Source: Blastocatellia bacterium UBA7656
GTDB lineage: Bacteria; Acidobacteriota; Blastocatellia; UBA7656
NCBI GenBank assembly: GCA_002483445.1
Contig: DLHY01000102.1
Location: 1 to 15,590, forward strand
Direction of reading: 5' to 3'
Length of the DNA stretch: 15,590 bases
A program made the position numbers and the translations under genes. The notes below the pieces were generated by a model, which did not search any database, had not been told where the DNA came from, and saw nothing but the letters and a program-made list of their open reading frames with translations. Shown piece after piece: positions 8,230 to 15,512 of the stretch. Numbering within the stretch: position 1 is the first letter of the stretch; every line of letters starts with the position of its first letter.

Positions 8230-10632
8230 ATGGAAAAGTTAGGGCAAGACCTTCGATATGGTTTTCGCATGTTGCTCAGGAATCCGGGCTTCAGTGCGGT
8301 GATTATTTTCACGCTGGCTTTAGGGATAGCCGCCAACACGGCGATCTTCACAGTCGTGAATGCCATCTTGTTGCGCTCGCTGCCCTACGAAGGCGTCGAA
8401 AGGGTGGTGTGGATATGGGGAAAGTGGCCGGGAGGAGATCAGGCGAGCATATCGGCTCCTGACCTCGATGACTACCGCGCCCAGAGCCAGTCCTTCGAGC
8501 ATCTGGGGGCTTTTGCCAATGCGCTTATCCCTTTCAATCTCACGCAAGGAAGCGAGCCGGAAAGGGTCGATGGTTATTACATCACCGCGAATTTTTTTCA
8601 GGCTCTGGGTGTAAAGCCGTCCCTTGGTCGCACGTTTCGCCAGGAAGAAGAGCAAGCCGGTCGCGACCGCGTTGTGATCCTCAGCCACAGCCTCTGGCAG
8701 CGCAATTTTGGCGGCGACCCCGCCATTATAGACAGTACCATCAAGATCAACAGTGAAGATTTCATCGTGGTCGGCGTAATGCCGCCGAGTGTCGATATGC
8801 CGAAATCAGCCGAGTTGTGGACGCCTGTACCGTTTTACCTTGCTGAGATGAAGATGCGCCGCGCTCATTCGCTTCGACCCATAGGGCGGCTCAAGCCGGG
8901 AATCACGCTTGAACAAGCCCAGGCAGAGCTTGACATAATCGGGGCGCAACTTGAACAGCAATACCCTGATTCGAACAGCGGTTGGGGCGTCAAACTTGCG
9001 CCATTGCGCGAGCAGATATTCGGCGATCTGCGTCTGGCCCTGCTGGTTCTGCTCGGAGCGACTGCATTCGTATTGCTCATTGCCTGCGCCAACGTGGCGA
9101 ACCTTCTGCTGGCGCGCGCCACGGTGCGGAAGAAAGAGATGGCTTTGCGCACCGCGCTCGGAGCCACACGTGATTGTCTCATCAGACAGTTATTTACCGA
9201 GAGCATATTGCTGGCTCTGATCGGAGGGATCATAGGCACAGTGCTGGCCTTCTGGGGAGTGAAAGCGTTGGTGCAAATGGCTCCCGCCAGCATACCGCGA
9301 ATCAACGAAGTCGATCTCGACGGCAAGGTGCTGGGAGTGATGCTGCTGGTGTCGGCGGTGACGGGGATTATCTTCGGTCTCGCGCCCGCAATTCAGGCCA
9401 CGCGGCCCGACTTGAGCGAGGCATTGAAAGAAGGGGGCAGGAACAGGGGCGAAAGCAGCCGCAACCGCTTATTGAGAAATTTACTGGTAGGGGCCGAGGT
9501 CGCGCTTGCGCTGGTGCTTCTGGTAGGTTCCGGCCTGATGATCAAAAGTTTCCTGCGACTTCAGGAGGTAAACCCAGGCTTTAACCCGGAAAACGTTTTG
9601 ACCATGCGCATCGCGCTTCCTACTTCCAGGTATGATGACGCAATGAAACGGGCAGATTTTTTTCATCAGGCTATGGAGCGAATAGAAAATTTGCCCGGCG
9701 TAGAAGCGGTCGGCGCGATTTCAGACCTTCCGCTGAGCGGGGAAAGCAGCGATACCTATTTCACTGTCGAGGGGCGCGCTCTGGCCGATCCCAACCAGAA
9801 GCCGGTCGCCAACTTCCGAGCCATAGGGCGCAATTATTTTCACGCGATGCGAATACCCCTCCTCAAGGGGCGCTACTTTACCGAGCAGGAGGCAATGGGC
9901 GCTCCGATGGTAATTATCAACAACTCCCTGGCGAAAAGGTATTTCCCGGATGAGGAACCGCTGGGCAAACATCTGATCATTGACGTGGGCGAGCCGTTGC
10001 AGGCTGAAATCGTCGGGGTAGTGGGCGACGTTCGGCACTATTTGCTCGAGCTGGAGCCGTTTGATGAGATGTACCTGCCTTTTAATATTTTCCCCGAGAC
10101 TAATCTGGTCGTGCGCGCCAAGACCGACCCTCTCACCCTTATCGGCAGAGTGCGCAGCGAAATACGCTCGCTGGATAAAGATCAGCCTGTTTCGCAGGTT
10201 CGTTCTATGGAGCAGGTTGTAGCCAGTTCAATTGCCGAGCCACGCTTCAGAACTTTGCTCCTGACCATTTTTGCCGGAATGGCTCTGGTACTGGCCATCG
10301 TTGGAGTTTATGGCGTGATGTCGTACTCATCTTCACAACGAACGCACGAGATAGGCATCCGCATAGCGCTCGGAGCGCAGCGCGGCCAGATAATAAAACT
10401 GGTGATGGGACAAGGACTGATACTGACCCTGTGCGGCCTGGGAGCGGGGGTGGCCGCATCCTTTGCGCTGACCCGGTTTATTTCAAGTATGCTTTTCGAG
10501 GTGAGAACAGTTGATGCGATGACCTATCTTGGGGCTGCGCTACTGCTGGTCATAGTGGCTTTGACGGCCTGTTATATCCCTGCTCGTCGCGCTACGAAAG
10601 TTGACCCGATGACCACGCTGCGCAATGAATAG
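8230..10632 (+). CDS. ADOP-type orphan ABC transporter permease (two MacB_PCD/FtsX halves)
   Basis: This 800-residue membrane protein has the repeated layout of the acidobacterial duplicated orphan permease family. A short N-terminal stretch (QDLRYGFRMLLRNPGF) leads into the first membrane helix (FTLALGIAANTAIFTVVNAI) and a large periplasmic MacB_PCD domain. A three-helix FtsX domain follows (about 9030-9430, with KEMALRTALGATR). A second helix-periplasmic-FtsX half begins near 9470 and ends with EIGIRIALGAQRGQI and IPARRATKVDPMTTLRNE. No ATP-binding subunit is encoded nearby, as is usual for this family. It begins 33 bases after the LanB-like gene, so it may be co-transcribed and could take part in export or tolerance. 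These permeases are abundant and often unlinked to pathways, so its presence may also be incidental. Confidence 0.93.
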   Translation: MEKLGQDLRYGFRMLLRNPGFSAVIIFTLALGIAANTAIFTVVNAILLRSLPYEGVERVVWIWGKWPGGDQASISAPDLDDYRAQSQSFEHLGAFANALIPFNLTQGSEPERVDGYYITANFFQALGVKPSLGRTFRQEEEQAGRDRVVILSHSLWQRNFGGDPAIIDSTIKINSEDFIVVGVMPPSVDMPKSAELWTPVPFYLAEMKMRRAHSLRPIGRLKPGITLEQAQAELDIIGAQLEQQYPDSNSGWGVKLAPLREQIFGDLRLALLVLLGATAFVLLIACANVANLLLARATVRKKEMALRTALGATRDCLIRQLFTESILLALIGGIIGTVLAFWGVKALVQMAPASIPRINEVDLDGKVLGVMLLVSAVTGIIFGLAPAIQATRPDLSEALKEGGRNRGESSRNRLLRNLLVGAEVALALVLLVGSGLMIKSFLRLQEVNPGFNPENVLTMRIALPTSRYDDAMKRADFFHQAMERIENLPGVEAVGAISDLPLSGESSDTYFTVEGRALADPNQKPVANFRAIGRNYFHAMRIPLLKGRYFTEQEAMGAPMVIINNSLAKRYFPDEEPLGKHLIIDVGEPLQAEIVGVVGDVRHYLLELEPFDEMYLPFNIFPETNLVVRAKTDPLTLIGRVRSEIRSLDKDQPVSQVRSMEQVVASSIAEPRFRTLLLTIFAGMALVLAIVGVYGVMSYSSSQRTHEIGIRIALGAQRGQIIKLVMGQGLILTLCGLGAGVAASFALTRFISSMLFEVRTVDAMTYLGAALLLVIVALTACYIPARRATKVDPMTTLRNE

Positions 10633-10636
10633 CGAT

Positions 10637-10659
10637 AGTGACAAGCGACCAGTGACAAG
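10637..10659 (+). repeat. Direct repeat AGTGACAAG x2
   Basis: AGTGACAAG occurs at 10637-10645 and again at 10651-10659, separated by five bases, just after the permease stop codon. Short GTGAC-based repeats of this kind are common intergenic clutter in some soil bacterial genomes; function is unknown. Confidence 0.75.
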
Positions 10660-10761
10660 AAAAAATTGAGGCTTATGTTTGACTCCAGGAAAGCCAGGAG
10701 CCTTTCTGCCGCGTAATCGAATTTCAGATAACCTGACCAGCATCTTCTCTATTGCTCATCA

Positions 10762-10770
10762 CTCGTCACT
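10762..10770 (-). repeat. Inverted partner of the AGTGACAAG repeat
   Basis: CTCGTCACT reads AGTGACGAG on the - strand, one mismatch from the two upstream copies. The arrangement could form a long-range stem of eight pairs across about 100 bases, or be the two ends of a degraded small repeat element. Confidence 0.55.
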
Positions 10771-10829
10771 TCTAAATTACCTGAAGGGCGTGCAAATAAA
10801 AGTTCTTTGAAGTCACCGGCGGTTCTTCT

Positions 10830-12659
10830 ATGAAAACTGAACGCGCAAGCGATAGTTTCGCTGAGGAAGTAAAGAAGGTCTGTACTCACCAGTTATTCGA
10901 GCGACAGGTTGCCCGTACTCCGGATGCGGTCGCTGCGGTGAGTCAAGGCGAGGCTCTGACTTATCAGGAGTTGAACGCGAGAGCCAATCAACTGGCTCGC
11001 TACCTGCGACAGTGCGGAGTCCGATCAGAGTCTCTGGTCGGCCTCTTCCTCAATCGCTCGCCCGATCTCATACTCTCGATGCTGGCTTCTCTCAAAGCAG
11101 GAGCCGCTTTCGTCCCCCTCGACCCTCAATACCCTGCTCACCGCCTCGGCCTCGTATTCGAGGATACCTCTATGCCCGTCCTGCTGAGCCACTCCTCGCT
11201 TTGCTCTCGTCTGCCCCTGTTTCAAGGTCGACTCTTCTGTATGGACGAGTTGTGGGAGCAGTGCGGGGAATTGAGCCGCGAGAATCTGGGGATCGAGCTT
11301 GAGGAAAACAATCTGGCCTATGTCATCTATACATCAGGCTCGACGGGAAGGCCTAAGGGAGTGGCCATAGAGCATAAGGGACTGGTGAATCTGGTCAACT
11401 GGCATATTCGAGAGTATGGGATCAGCCAGACAGATCGAGCAACGCAGATGGCAAGCCCCGGATTCGATGCGGCAGTATGGGAGATATGGCCGTACCTGTG
11501 CGCGGGGGCGAGCGTGCATATAGTGGACGACGAGACGAGAGGATCAGTATGGAGGCTCAAGGAGTATGTGGAGAGAGAAGGGATAACGATGAGCTTTCTG
11601 CCAACGCCGCTGGCGGAGGTGATGATGGAGGAAGGGTTGGAAGGAAGCGGAGAGATGAGGGGAATGCTGACAGGAGGAGACAGGCTGAGGAAGAGACCGA
11701 AAGGGAGAGGAGGGAGCAAGGTATACAACCACTATGGGCCGACAGAAAACACGGTAGTGGCGACGGGCAGCGAGGTAGAGATAGAAAGCGAGGGAGAGGG
11801 AGAGCCGACGATAGGACGGCCAATAAGTAACGTGAAGGTGTATGTGCTGGACGAGAGACACAAGGCCGTGGCAGTAGGAGAGAAAGGAGAGTTGTACATA
11901 GGAGGGGTGGGATTGGCGAGAGGATATATCAATGATGCTGAGAAGACGGCGGAGAGTTTCATTCCGAACCCCTTGAGTGGAGATGCAGGAGGGAGGATGT
12001 ATAAGAGTGGAGATGTGGCGCGGTACAATGGCTCGGCGGAACTGGAATTCATAGGTCGCAAAGACAATCAGGTGAAAGTTCGAGGTTATAGGATAGAGCT
12101 TGGAGACATAGAAACGGCGCTGATGCAGCATGCCTCGGTGCGAACGGCAGTCGTAGAGTTAAAGCAGAGCGAGACCGGGGAAGGGATATTGATAGGGTAC
12201 ATAGTGCCGAATCCGCTGTCGGCGCTGAGAGAGGAAGAGTTGAAGGAGCATTTGAGGGAGCGACTGCCGGAGTATATGGCGCCAGCGAGGTTTGTGATAA
12301 TGGAAAACCTGCCTCTAACCGTGAATGGCAAAATTGATCGTTGCGCGCTCCCTATTCCCGGTAAAACTGCGCCGGAGGTAGCTGCATCTTTCACAGCCCC
12401 TCGTAGTATTGTCGAAGAGAGGCTGGCTGGTGTCTGGGCTGCGAGTTTGGGGTTGGATCGTGTCAGCATTCATGACAACTTTTTTGAGATTGGCGGCGAT
12501 TCCATCCGTAGCATTCAGTTAATCTCAATGGCGAGTCAGATCGGTTTGCGAATCACTGCCAAACAACTCTTTCAGTATCAAAGCATCGCTAAACTGGCAG
12601 AAGTGGTAGAGACGACAGATGTGATGACAGATGTGATGAGCCATAAAGAGTCTCACTAA
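10830..12659 (+). CDS. Stand-alone NRPS adenylation-carrier (A-T) didomain, leucine-like code
   Basis: The 609-residue protein is a complete A domain followed by a carrier domain, with no C domain. Visible core motifs are LTYQEL (43-48), LKAGAAFVPLDP (88-99), YTSGSTGRPKG (167-177), NHYGPTE (300-306), GELYIGGVGLARGY (353-366), YKSGD (391-395), QVKVRGYRIELGDIE (414-428) and NGKIDR with catalytic Lys501. The ten specificity residues, aligned by eye to GrsA, are D213 A214 W217 F256 L280 G282 H301 V309 V310 K501. DAWFLGHVVK differs only at the seventh position from the classic leucine code DAWFLGNVVK, so leucine or a similar aliphatic residue is likely. The carrier serine is Ser558 in GGDS. The size and the P450 next door recall NovH-type proteins, which hold an amino acid for oxidation. 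No good Shine-Dalgarno precedes the ATG. Base composition changes sharply inside the gene. Confidence 0.96.
   Translation: MKTERASDSFAEEVKKVCTHQLFERQVARTPDAVAAVSQGEALTYQELNARANQLARYLRQCGVRSESLVGLFLNRSPDLILSMLASLKAGAAFVPLDPQYPAHRLGLVFEDTSMPVLLSHSSLCSRLPLFQGRLFCMDELWEQCGELSRENLGIELEENNLAYVIYTSGSTGRPKGVAIEHKGLVNLVNWHIREYGISQTDRATQMASPGFDAAVWEIWPYLCAGASVHIVDDETRGSVWRLKEYVEREGITMSFLPTPLAEVMMEEGLEGSGEMRGMLTGGDRLRKRPKGRGGSKVYNHYGPTENTVVATGSEVEIESEGEGEPTIGRPISNVKVYVLDERHKAVAVGEKGELYIGGVGLARGYINDAEKTAESFIPNPLSGDAGGRMYKSGDVARYNGSAELEFIGRKDNQVKVRGYRIELGDIETALMQHASVRTAVVELKQSETGEGILIGYIVPNPLSALREEELKEHLRERLPEYMAPARFVIMENLPLTVNGKIDRCALPIPGKTAPEVAASFTAPRSIVEERLAGVWAASLGLDRVSIHDNFFEIGGDSIRSIQLISMASQIGLRITAKQLFQYQSIAKLAEVVETTDVMTDVMSHKESH
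11300..12310 (+). other. Purine-rich segment inside the A-T gene
   Basis: The coding strand changes character here. Bases 11101-11160 are 30% purine (18 of 60), while 11641-11700 are about 82% purine (49 of 60). Arginine codons shift from CGN before the segment to AGA/AGG within it, and glycine and isoleucine codons shift to GGA and ATA. Near 12310, between the A9 and A10 motifs, the sequence returns to mixed composition. The segment covers the A3 to A9 core, including the whole specificity pocket. Confidence 0.8.
12615..12638 (+). repeat. 12-bp tandem duplication at the A-T gene 3' end
   Basis: ACAGATGTGATG occurs twice in tandem (12615-12626 and 12627-12638), giving the repeated residues TDVM-TDVM in the tail after the carrier domain. 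It keeps the frame and lies outside the folded domain. Confidence 0.85.
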
Positions 12660-12741
12660 AAGTGGTCGAATGCCGGTCGAGCCTGATATTTTCTACCCGG
12701 CGCGCACACCTTTGCCTTAACAGTGAAAGAGGATAACAGGG

Positions 12742-13980
12742 ATGAAGCTGTCGACTCCCAAGCCTGACCAGAAAGTCGATTTATCGCGCATCAACCTGCT
12801 TGACCCGCAGTTTTTTGCTACAGGCGATCCGCACGAGGTCTGGCGCTACTTACGCTGCAATGCGCCGATCTATTTCCAGCAGCTTGACGACGGACGGGGG
12901 TTCTGGTCGGTCACCAGATATGATGATGTGTGCCGTGTTCTGAAGGACTACAACACGTTCACATCGCAACAGGGAACCATGCTGTGCATCCTGAACAAGC
13001 CCGACATTGCCGCTGGCAAAATGATGGCGTCAACTGACCCTCCTCGACATACTGAAATGCGGAAACCACTGGAGCGAATCCTGTCGGCGGGCGCGCTCCA
13101 GTCGCACCTGCCCGGACTTCGCCGCGTAGCTGCCGATCTGCTGGCTCCCGGTTTGTCGGGGGATCTGTGGGATTTCGCACAGGCGGCGCTGATGTTTCCA
13201 ATGGCATTCACAGGCGCGCTGATAGGCATCCCCGAGTCGGATTGGAAGCACCTGGCACGCCAGACTACGATGTCTATCGCTTGTGATGATCCGGAATTCA
13301 TGGAGGGATCGCCTGAAGAAACATTGCGCCTCGCACACCATGAGTTGCTCGCATATTTCGCCTGCGAAATCGCCCGCCGTCGGAGAACAGGATCAGGGGA
13401 TGATTTGATCGGCCAGATGATGGACATGGATGTCGGCGGAAACAGGCTCACGAATGAGGAGATTATCTTCAATTGCTACGGCCTGCTTCTGGGAGCGAAT
13501 GTGACAACACCGCAGGCCGCGTCCGTCACGGTGCTGGCGATGGCGGAGAATCCTGACGAGTACGGTCGCTGGGCTTCCCGCCCGGAGCTTCTCGCGTCGG
13601 GCATCGAGGAGGGACTGCGATGGTCCTCGCCCGTCAACCATTTCATGCGATATGCAGTGCGCGACATCGAAATTCATGGAGTGATGATCCGCCGGGGCGA
13701 GGCAGTAGTTGCCTGGATTGGTTCGGCTAATCGAGATGAACAGGTCTTCGATAATCCCTATCAGTTCGATGTTGGTCGCCATCCGAATCGCCACGTTGCA
13801 TTTGGCTTCGGGCCGCACTTCTGCATCGGGGCGTCACTTGCGCGCTACGCGCTTCGCGCCCTTTTCTCCGAGCTATTGCGCTGCGTGGAGAGGATCGAAC
13901 TCGTCGGCCCGGTCGCGCATCTGGCTTCGAATTTCGTGGCAGGGATCAATCACATGACTGTGAGAATGATCCCCCGCTAA
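12742..13980 (+). CDS. Cytochrome P450, probable tailoring hydroxylase
   Basis: The 412-residue soluble bacterial P450 is of normal length. The haem-binding loop FGFGPHFCIG contains the proximal ligand Cys361, the K-helix ExxR is EEGLRW, and TDPPRHTEMRKP is the usual C-helix region. In the I-helix the oxygen-activating motif reads LLLGANVTTP: the Thr is kept, but the acidic residue usually before it (A/G-G-x-D/E-T-T) is Val. There is no membrane anchor, so partner ferredoxin and reductase must come from elsewhere. The gene follows the A-T didomain by 82 bases, with GAAAGAGGA upstream of the ATG, and precedes the MbtH-like gene. By analogy with NovH/NovI and similar pairs, it may hydroxylate the beta carbon of the amino acid held on the A-T protein; modification of the finished peptide is an equal alternative. 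Confidence 0.95.
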   Translation: MKLSTPKPDQKVDLSRINLLDPQFFATGDPHEVWRYLRCNAPIYFQQLDDGRGFWSVTRYDDVCRVLKDYNTFTSQQGTMLCILNKPDIAAGKMMASTDPPRHTEMRKPLERILSAGALQSHLPGLRRVAADLLAPGLSGDLWDFAQAALMFPMAFTGALIGIPESDWKHLARQTTMSIACDDPEFMEGSPEETLRLAHHELLAYFACEIARRRRTGSGDDLIGQMMDMDVGGNRLTNEEIIFNCYGLLLGANVTTPQAASVTVLAMAENPDEYGRWASRPELLASGIEEGLRWSSPVNHFMRYAVRDIEIHGVMIRRGEAVVAWIGSANRDEQVFDNPYQFDVGRHPNRHVAFGFGPHFCIGASLARYALRALFSELLRCVERIELVGPVAHLASNFVAGINHMTVRMIPR

Positions 13981-14058
13981 CAGGCTCTCTGCGAGTTGAT
14001 GGATGAGTCTGACTAAGCCGTTCGATTGTATTTTCATCATTGTCCGGAATCAAACCAC

Positions 14059-14065
14059 AAGGAGG
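14059..14065 (+). promoter_or_regulatory. Ribosome binding site of the MbtH-like gene
   Basis: AAGGAGG, a near-perfect Shine-Dalgarno, lies eight bases before ATG 14074. This fixes the start there and rules out the upstream TTG at 14026 that would lengthen the frame. Confidence 0.85.
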
Positions 14066-14073
14066 TTGAAAGT

Positions 14074-14673
14074 ATGAGCTGGAACGATCCTGATCGGGAA
14101 GATACTACAATCTACAAGGTTGTAGTAAACGACGAGGAACAATACTCTATATGGCCGGAGTACAAAGAAAACCCGCTTGGGTGGAAGGATGCTGGCAAGG
14201 TAGGCGCGAAGGCAGAATGCCTGGCCTATATCAAGGAAGTCTGGACTGATATGAGGCCCCTCAGTTTGAGAAAGAAGATGGAGGAAATGGCTAAGAATCC
14301 GCCGCCGCCTGATCCTGATCCGAACCGGCCCCGCGAAAAGAGTTTGGTCGATAGCCTTTGTGAGGGCGATCATCCGGTCGCTGTCGCCTTGCGCCCGGAG
14401 AAAACAGTCAAGCTGTTTAAGGAAGCCATCGACCGCAACTACGTTCACATTAAATTTACCAGCACGAGAGGCGGAACTGAATTAGGAGTGAGGCTGGACC
14501 AGGATGTGTGCGACCTGAGTCAGGCGAATTTTGAGAACAGCACAGGCACAGTACATATCGAGGGCAGGCTGACTTTGGATTATGTAAAGGTCAAGTGCAT
14601 TGCCGACATAGACCTCAAAACCCTTGAAGGAAAAGGTCACCTGGAAAAGGCGAAAGCGAATACCGGAGATTGA
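14074..14673 (+). CDS. MbtH-like protein with an uncharacterised C-terminal domain
   Basis: Residues 1-72 are a clear MbtH-like domain: VVVNDEEQYSIWP, GWKDAGKVG, and AECLAYIKEVWTDMRPLSLR, with the conserved tryptophans at 27, 37 and 57. These small proteins bind the N-terminal part of A domains and are needed for their solubility or activity. The normal length is about 60-80 residues, but this protein has 199. A proline-rich linker (NPPPPDPDPNRP, 75-86) leads to about 110 more residues that I do not recognise: a helical part (SLVDSLCEGDHPVAVALRPE, then TVKLFKEAI) and a strand-rich part with KFTSTRGGTELGVRLD and VHIEGRLTLDYVKVKC. There is no signal peptide and no obvious catalytic motif. It is 93 bases after the P450 gene, with its own strong ribosome binding site. 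The MbtH role is firm; the extension's role is unknown, possibly docking with or recognising a partner in this cluster. Confidence 0.95.
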   Translation: MSWNDPDREDTTIYKVVVNDEEQYSIWPEYKENPLGWKDAGKVGAKAECLAYIKEVWTDMRPLSLRKKMEEMAKNPPPPDPDPNRPREKSLVDSLCEGDHPVAVALRPEKTVKLFKEAIDRNYVHIKFTSTRGGTELGVRLDQDVCDLSQANFENSTGTVHIEGRLTLDYVKVKCIADIDLKTLEGKGHLEKAKANTGD

Positions 14674-14753
14674 ATCCTCGATATGGCCTGTGCTTGAAAC
14701 CGATGCGCTGCAAACGGCCCGACCTGAACGATTCGCCAGCAGTTCGCGCTCTT
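14674..14753. other. Convergent gap between the MbtH-like and PPTase genes
   Basis: Eighty bases separate the two stop codons. A weak imperfect pairing between GCGCTGC and a downstream GCAGTTCGCGC is possible, but there is no run of T on either strand, so no terminator is called. Confidence 0.4.
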
Positions 14754-15512
14754 TCACTCGGTCCATTGCCAGCACCTGAGATGCCAATCACGATGCTCTA
14801 CCACGAGCGCCGCCGCGAAACCGGCTCCCGGAGCCAGTTCCGTCATGTGCCAGCGGGAGATATCTTCGAGGTCGATACGTGTGTCCAACAGGACTGCTGG
14901 CTCCCCCGGCGCGAGCGAAACATCAAACTGATCGAGAGGCAGCGAGAGGCCTTCGCCTCTCGCTTTTATGTATGCCTCTTTCCGGGTCCAACAATTGAAG
15001 AAGGCTTCCGCCTGAAGGTTTACAGGAAGCGCGCGCAGCATAGCTACTTCGCGGGTCGAGAAGAATCGCTCGGCAATCCCCTCCTCCGCCACATCGGGGC
15101 GTATATATTCGACATCGATGCCAAGCTCACGACCGCGAGTTATGGCAAATAGCGCCAGCCCGCGTGAATGAGACAAGTTAAAACGCAGATTGCTGCTGTT
15201 AATTTCCTCGACCAGGCAGGGTTTTCCGTAGGAGTTGTAACGAAAGCCCAGTTGATGTGGCTCTAAATTCAGATAGAGCGCCAGAATTGTTCGCACTAAG
15301 CCGCGGGCTACGACAAAGTGATCGCGGTCTTTCTGAAAATGAAATCGTTGCGCTCTCTCTTTTTCCTCTGGCGCGAGCGTGTCGAGAAAGCCGCGCACTC
15401 GTGATGGCGGCTGGTCAAGGCTGGCGCGCCATGTGTGAACCTCATCGTCAGGCAGCAGGATGCCTTTCTGAGGAAGTCGCCACGCGTGATCGAAATTGTT
15501 GCTTGATCGCAT
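14754..15512 (-). CDS. 4'-phosphopantetheinyl transferase, Sfp/Gsp type
   Basis: This 252-residue enzyme moves phosphopantetheine from CoA to the serine of carrier domains, which the NRPS and the A-T didomain in this window need to function. Sfp-family motifs appear in order: SYGKPCL (94-100), FNLSHSRGLALFA (111-123), LGIDVE (130-135, with metal-binding Asp133 and Glu135), FFSTRE (150-155) and CWTRKEAYIKARGEGL (174-189, with Trp175, Lys178 and Glu179). The length is that of the two-lobed Sfp type rather than the short AcpS type. It converges on the MbtH-like gene, so it is transcribed separately. The ATG at 15512 has only a weak purine stretch upstream. Confidence 0.95.
   Translation of the reverse strand: MRSSNNFDHAWRLPQKGILLPDDEVHTWRASLDQPPSRVRGFLDTLAPEEKERAQRFHFQKDRDHFVVARGLVRTILALYLNLEPHQLGFRYNSYGKPCLVEEINSSNLRFNLSHSRGLALFAITRGRELGIDVEYIRPDVAEEGIAERFFSTREVAMLRALPVNLQAEAFFNCWTRKEAYIKARGEGLSLPLDQFDVSLAPGEPAVLLDTRIDLEDISRWHMTELAPGAGFAAALVVEHRDWHLRCWQWTE

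Larger units (their letters stand above)
10633..10829 (+). other. 197-bp intergenic gap between the permease and A-T genes
   Basis: This is the longest non-coding gap in the window. It contains two direct copies of AGTGACAAG and a near-inverted partner (see the repeat entries), and a relatively AT-rich stretch before the next gene. No convincing -35/-10 pair, terminator with a T-run, or tRNA is visible. It may nevertheless mark the start of a separate transcription unit for the A-T, P450 and MbtH genes. The only open frame, 13 codons at 10675-10716, is too short to support. Confidence 0.5.

Noticed and set aside
10675..10716. A 13-codon open frame in the intergenic gap, considered as a RiPP precursor for the LanB-like protein
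   Set aside because: It is far shorter than known precursors or PEARL scaffold peptides, has no good ribosome binding site, and shows no leader-core pattern.
11544..12131. A 195-residue open frame on the - strand, and other long antisense frames across 11300-12100
   Set aside because: They are shadows of the purine-rich A-domain coding strand. Their proteins are low-complexity Ser/Leu/Pro-rich and match no family, while the + strand has all A-domain motifs.
14026..14073. Upstream TTG start lengthening the MbtH-like protein by 16 residues
   Set aside because: A strong AAGGAGG lies between this TTG and ATG 14074 at ideal spacing for the latter, and the MbtH domain begins right after that ATG.
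14674..14753. Possible bidirectional terminator between the convergent genes
   Set aside because: Only weak imperfect pairing is seen and neither strand has a T-run.
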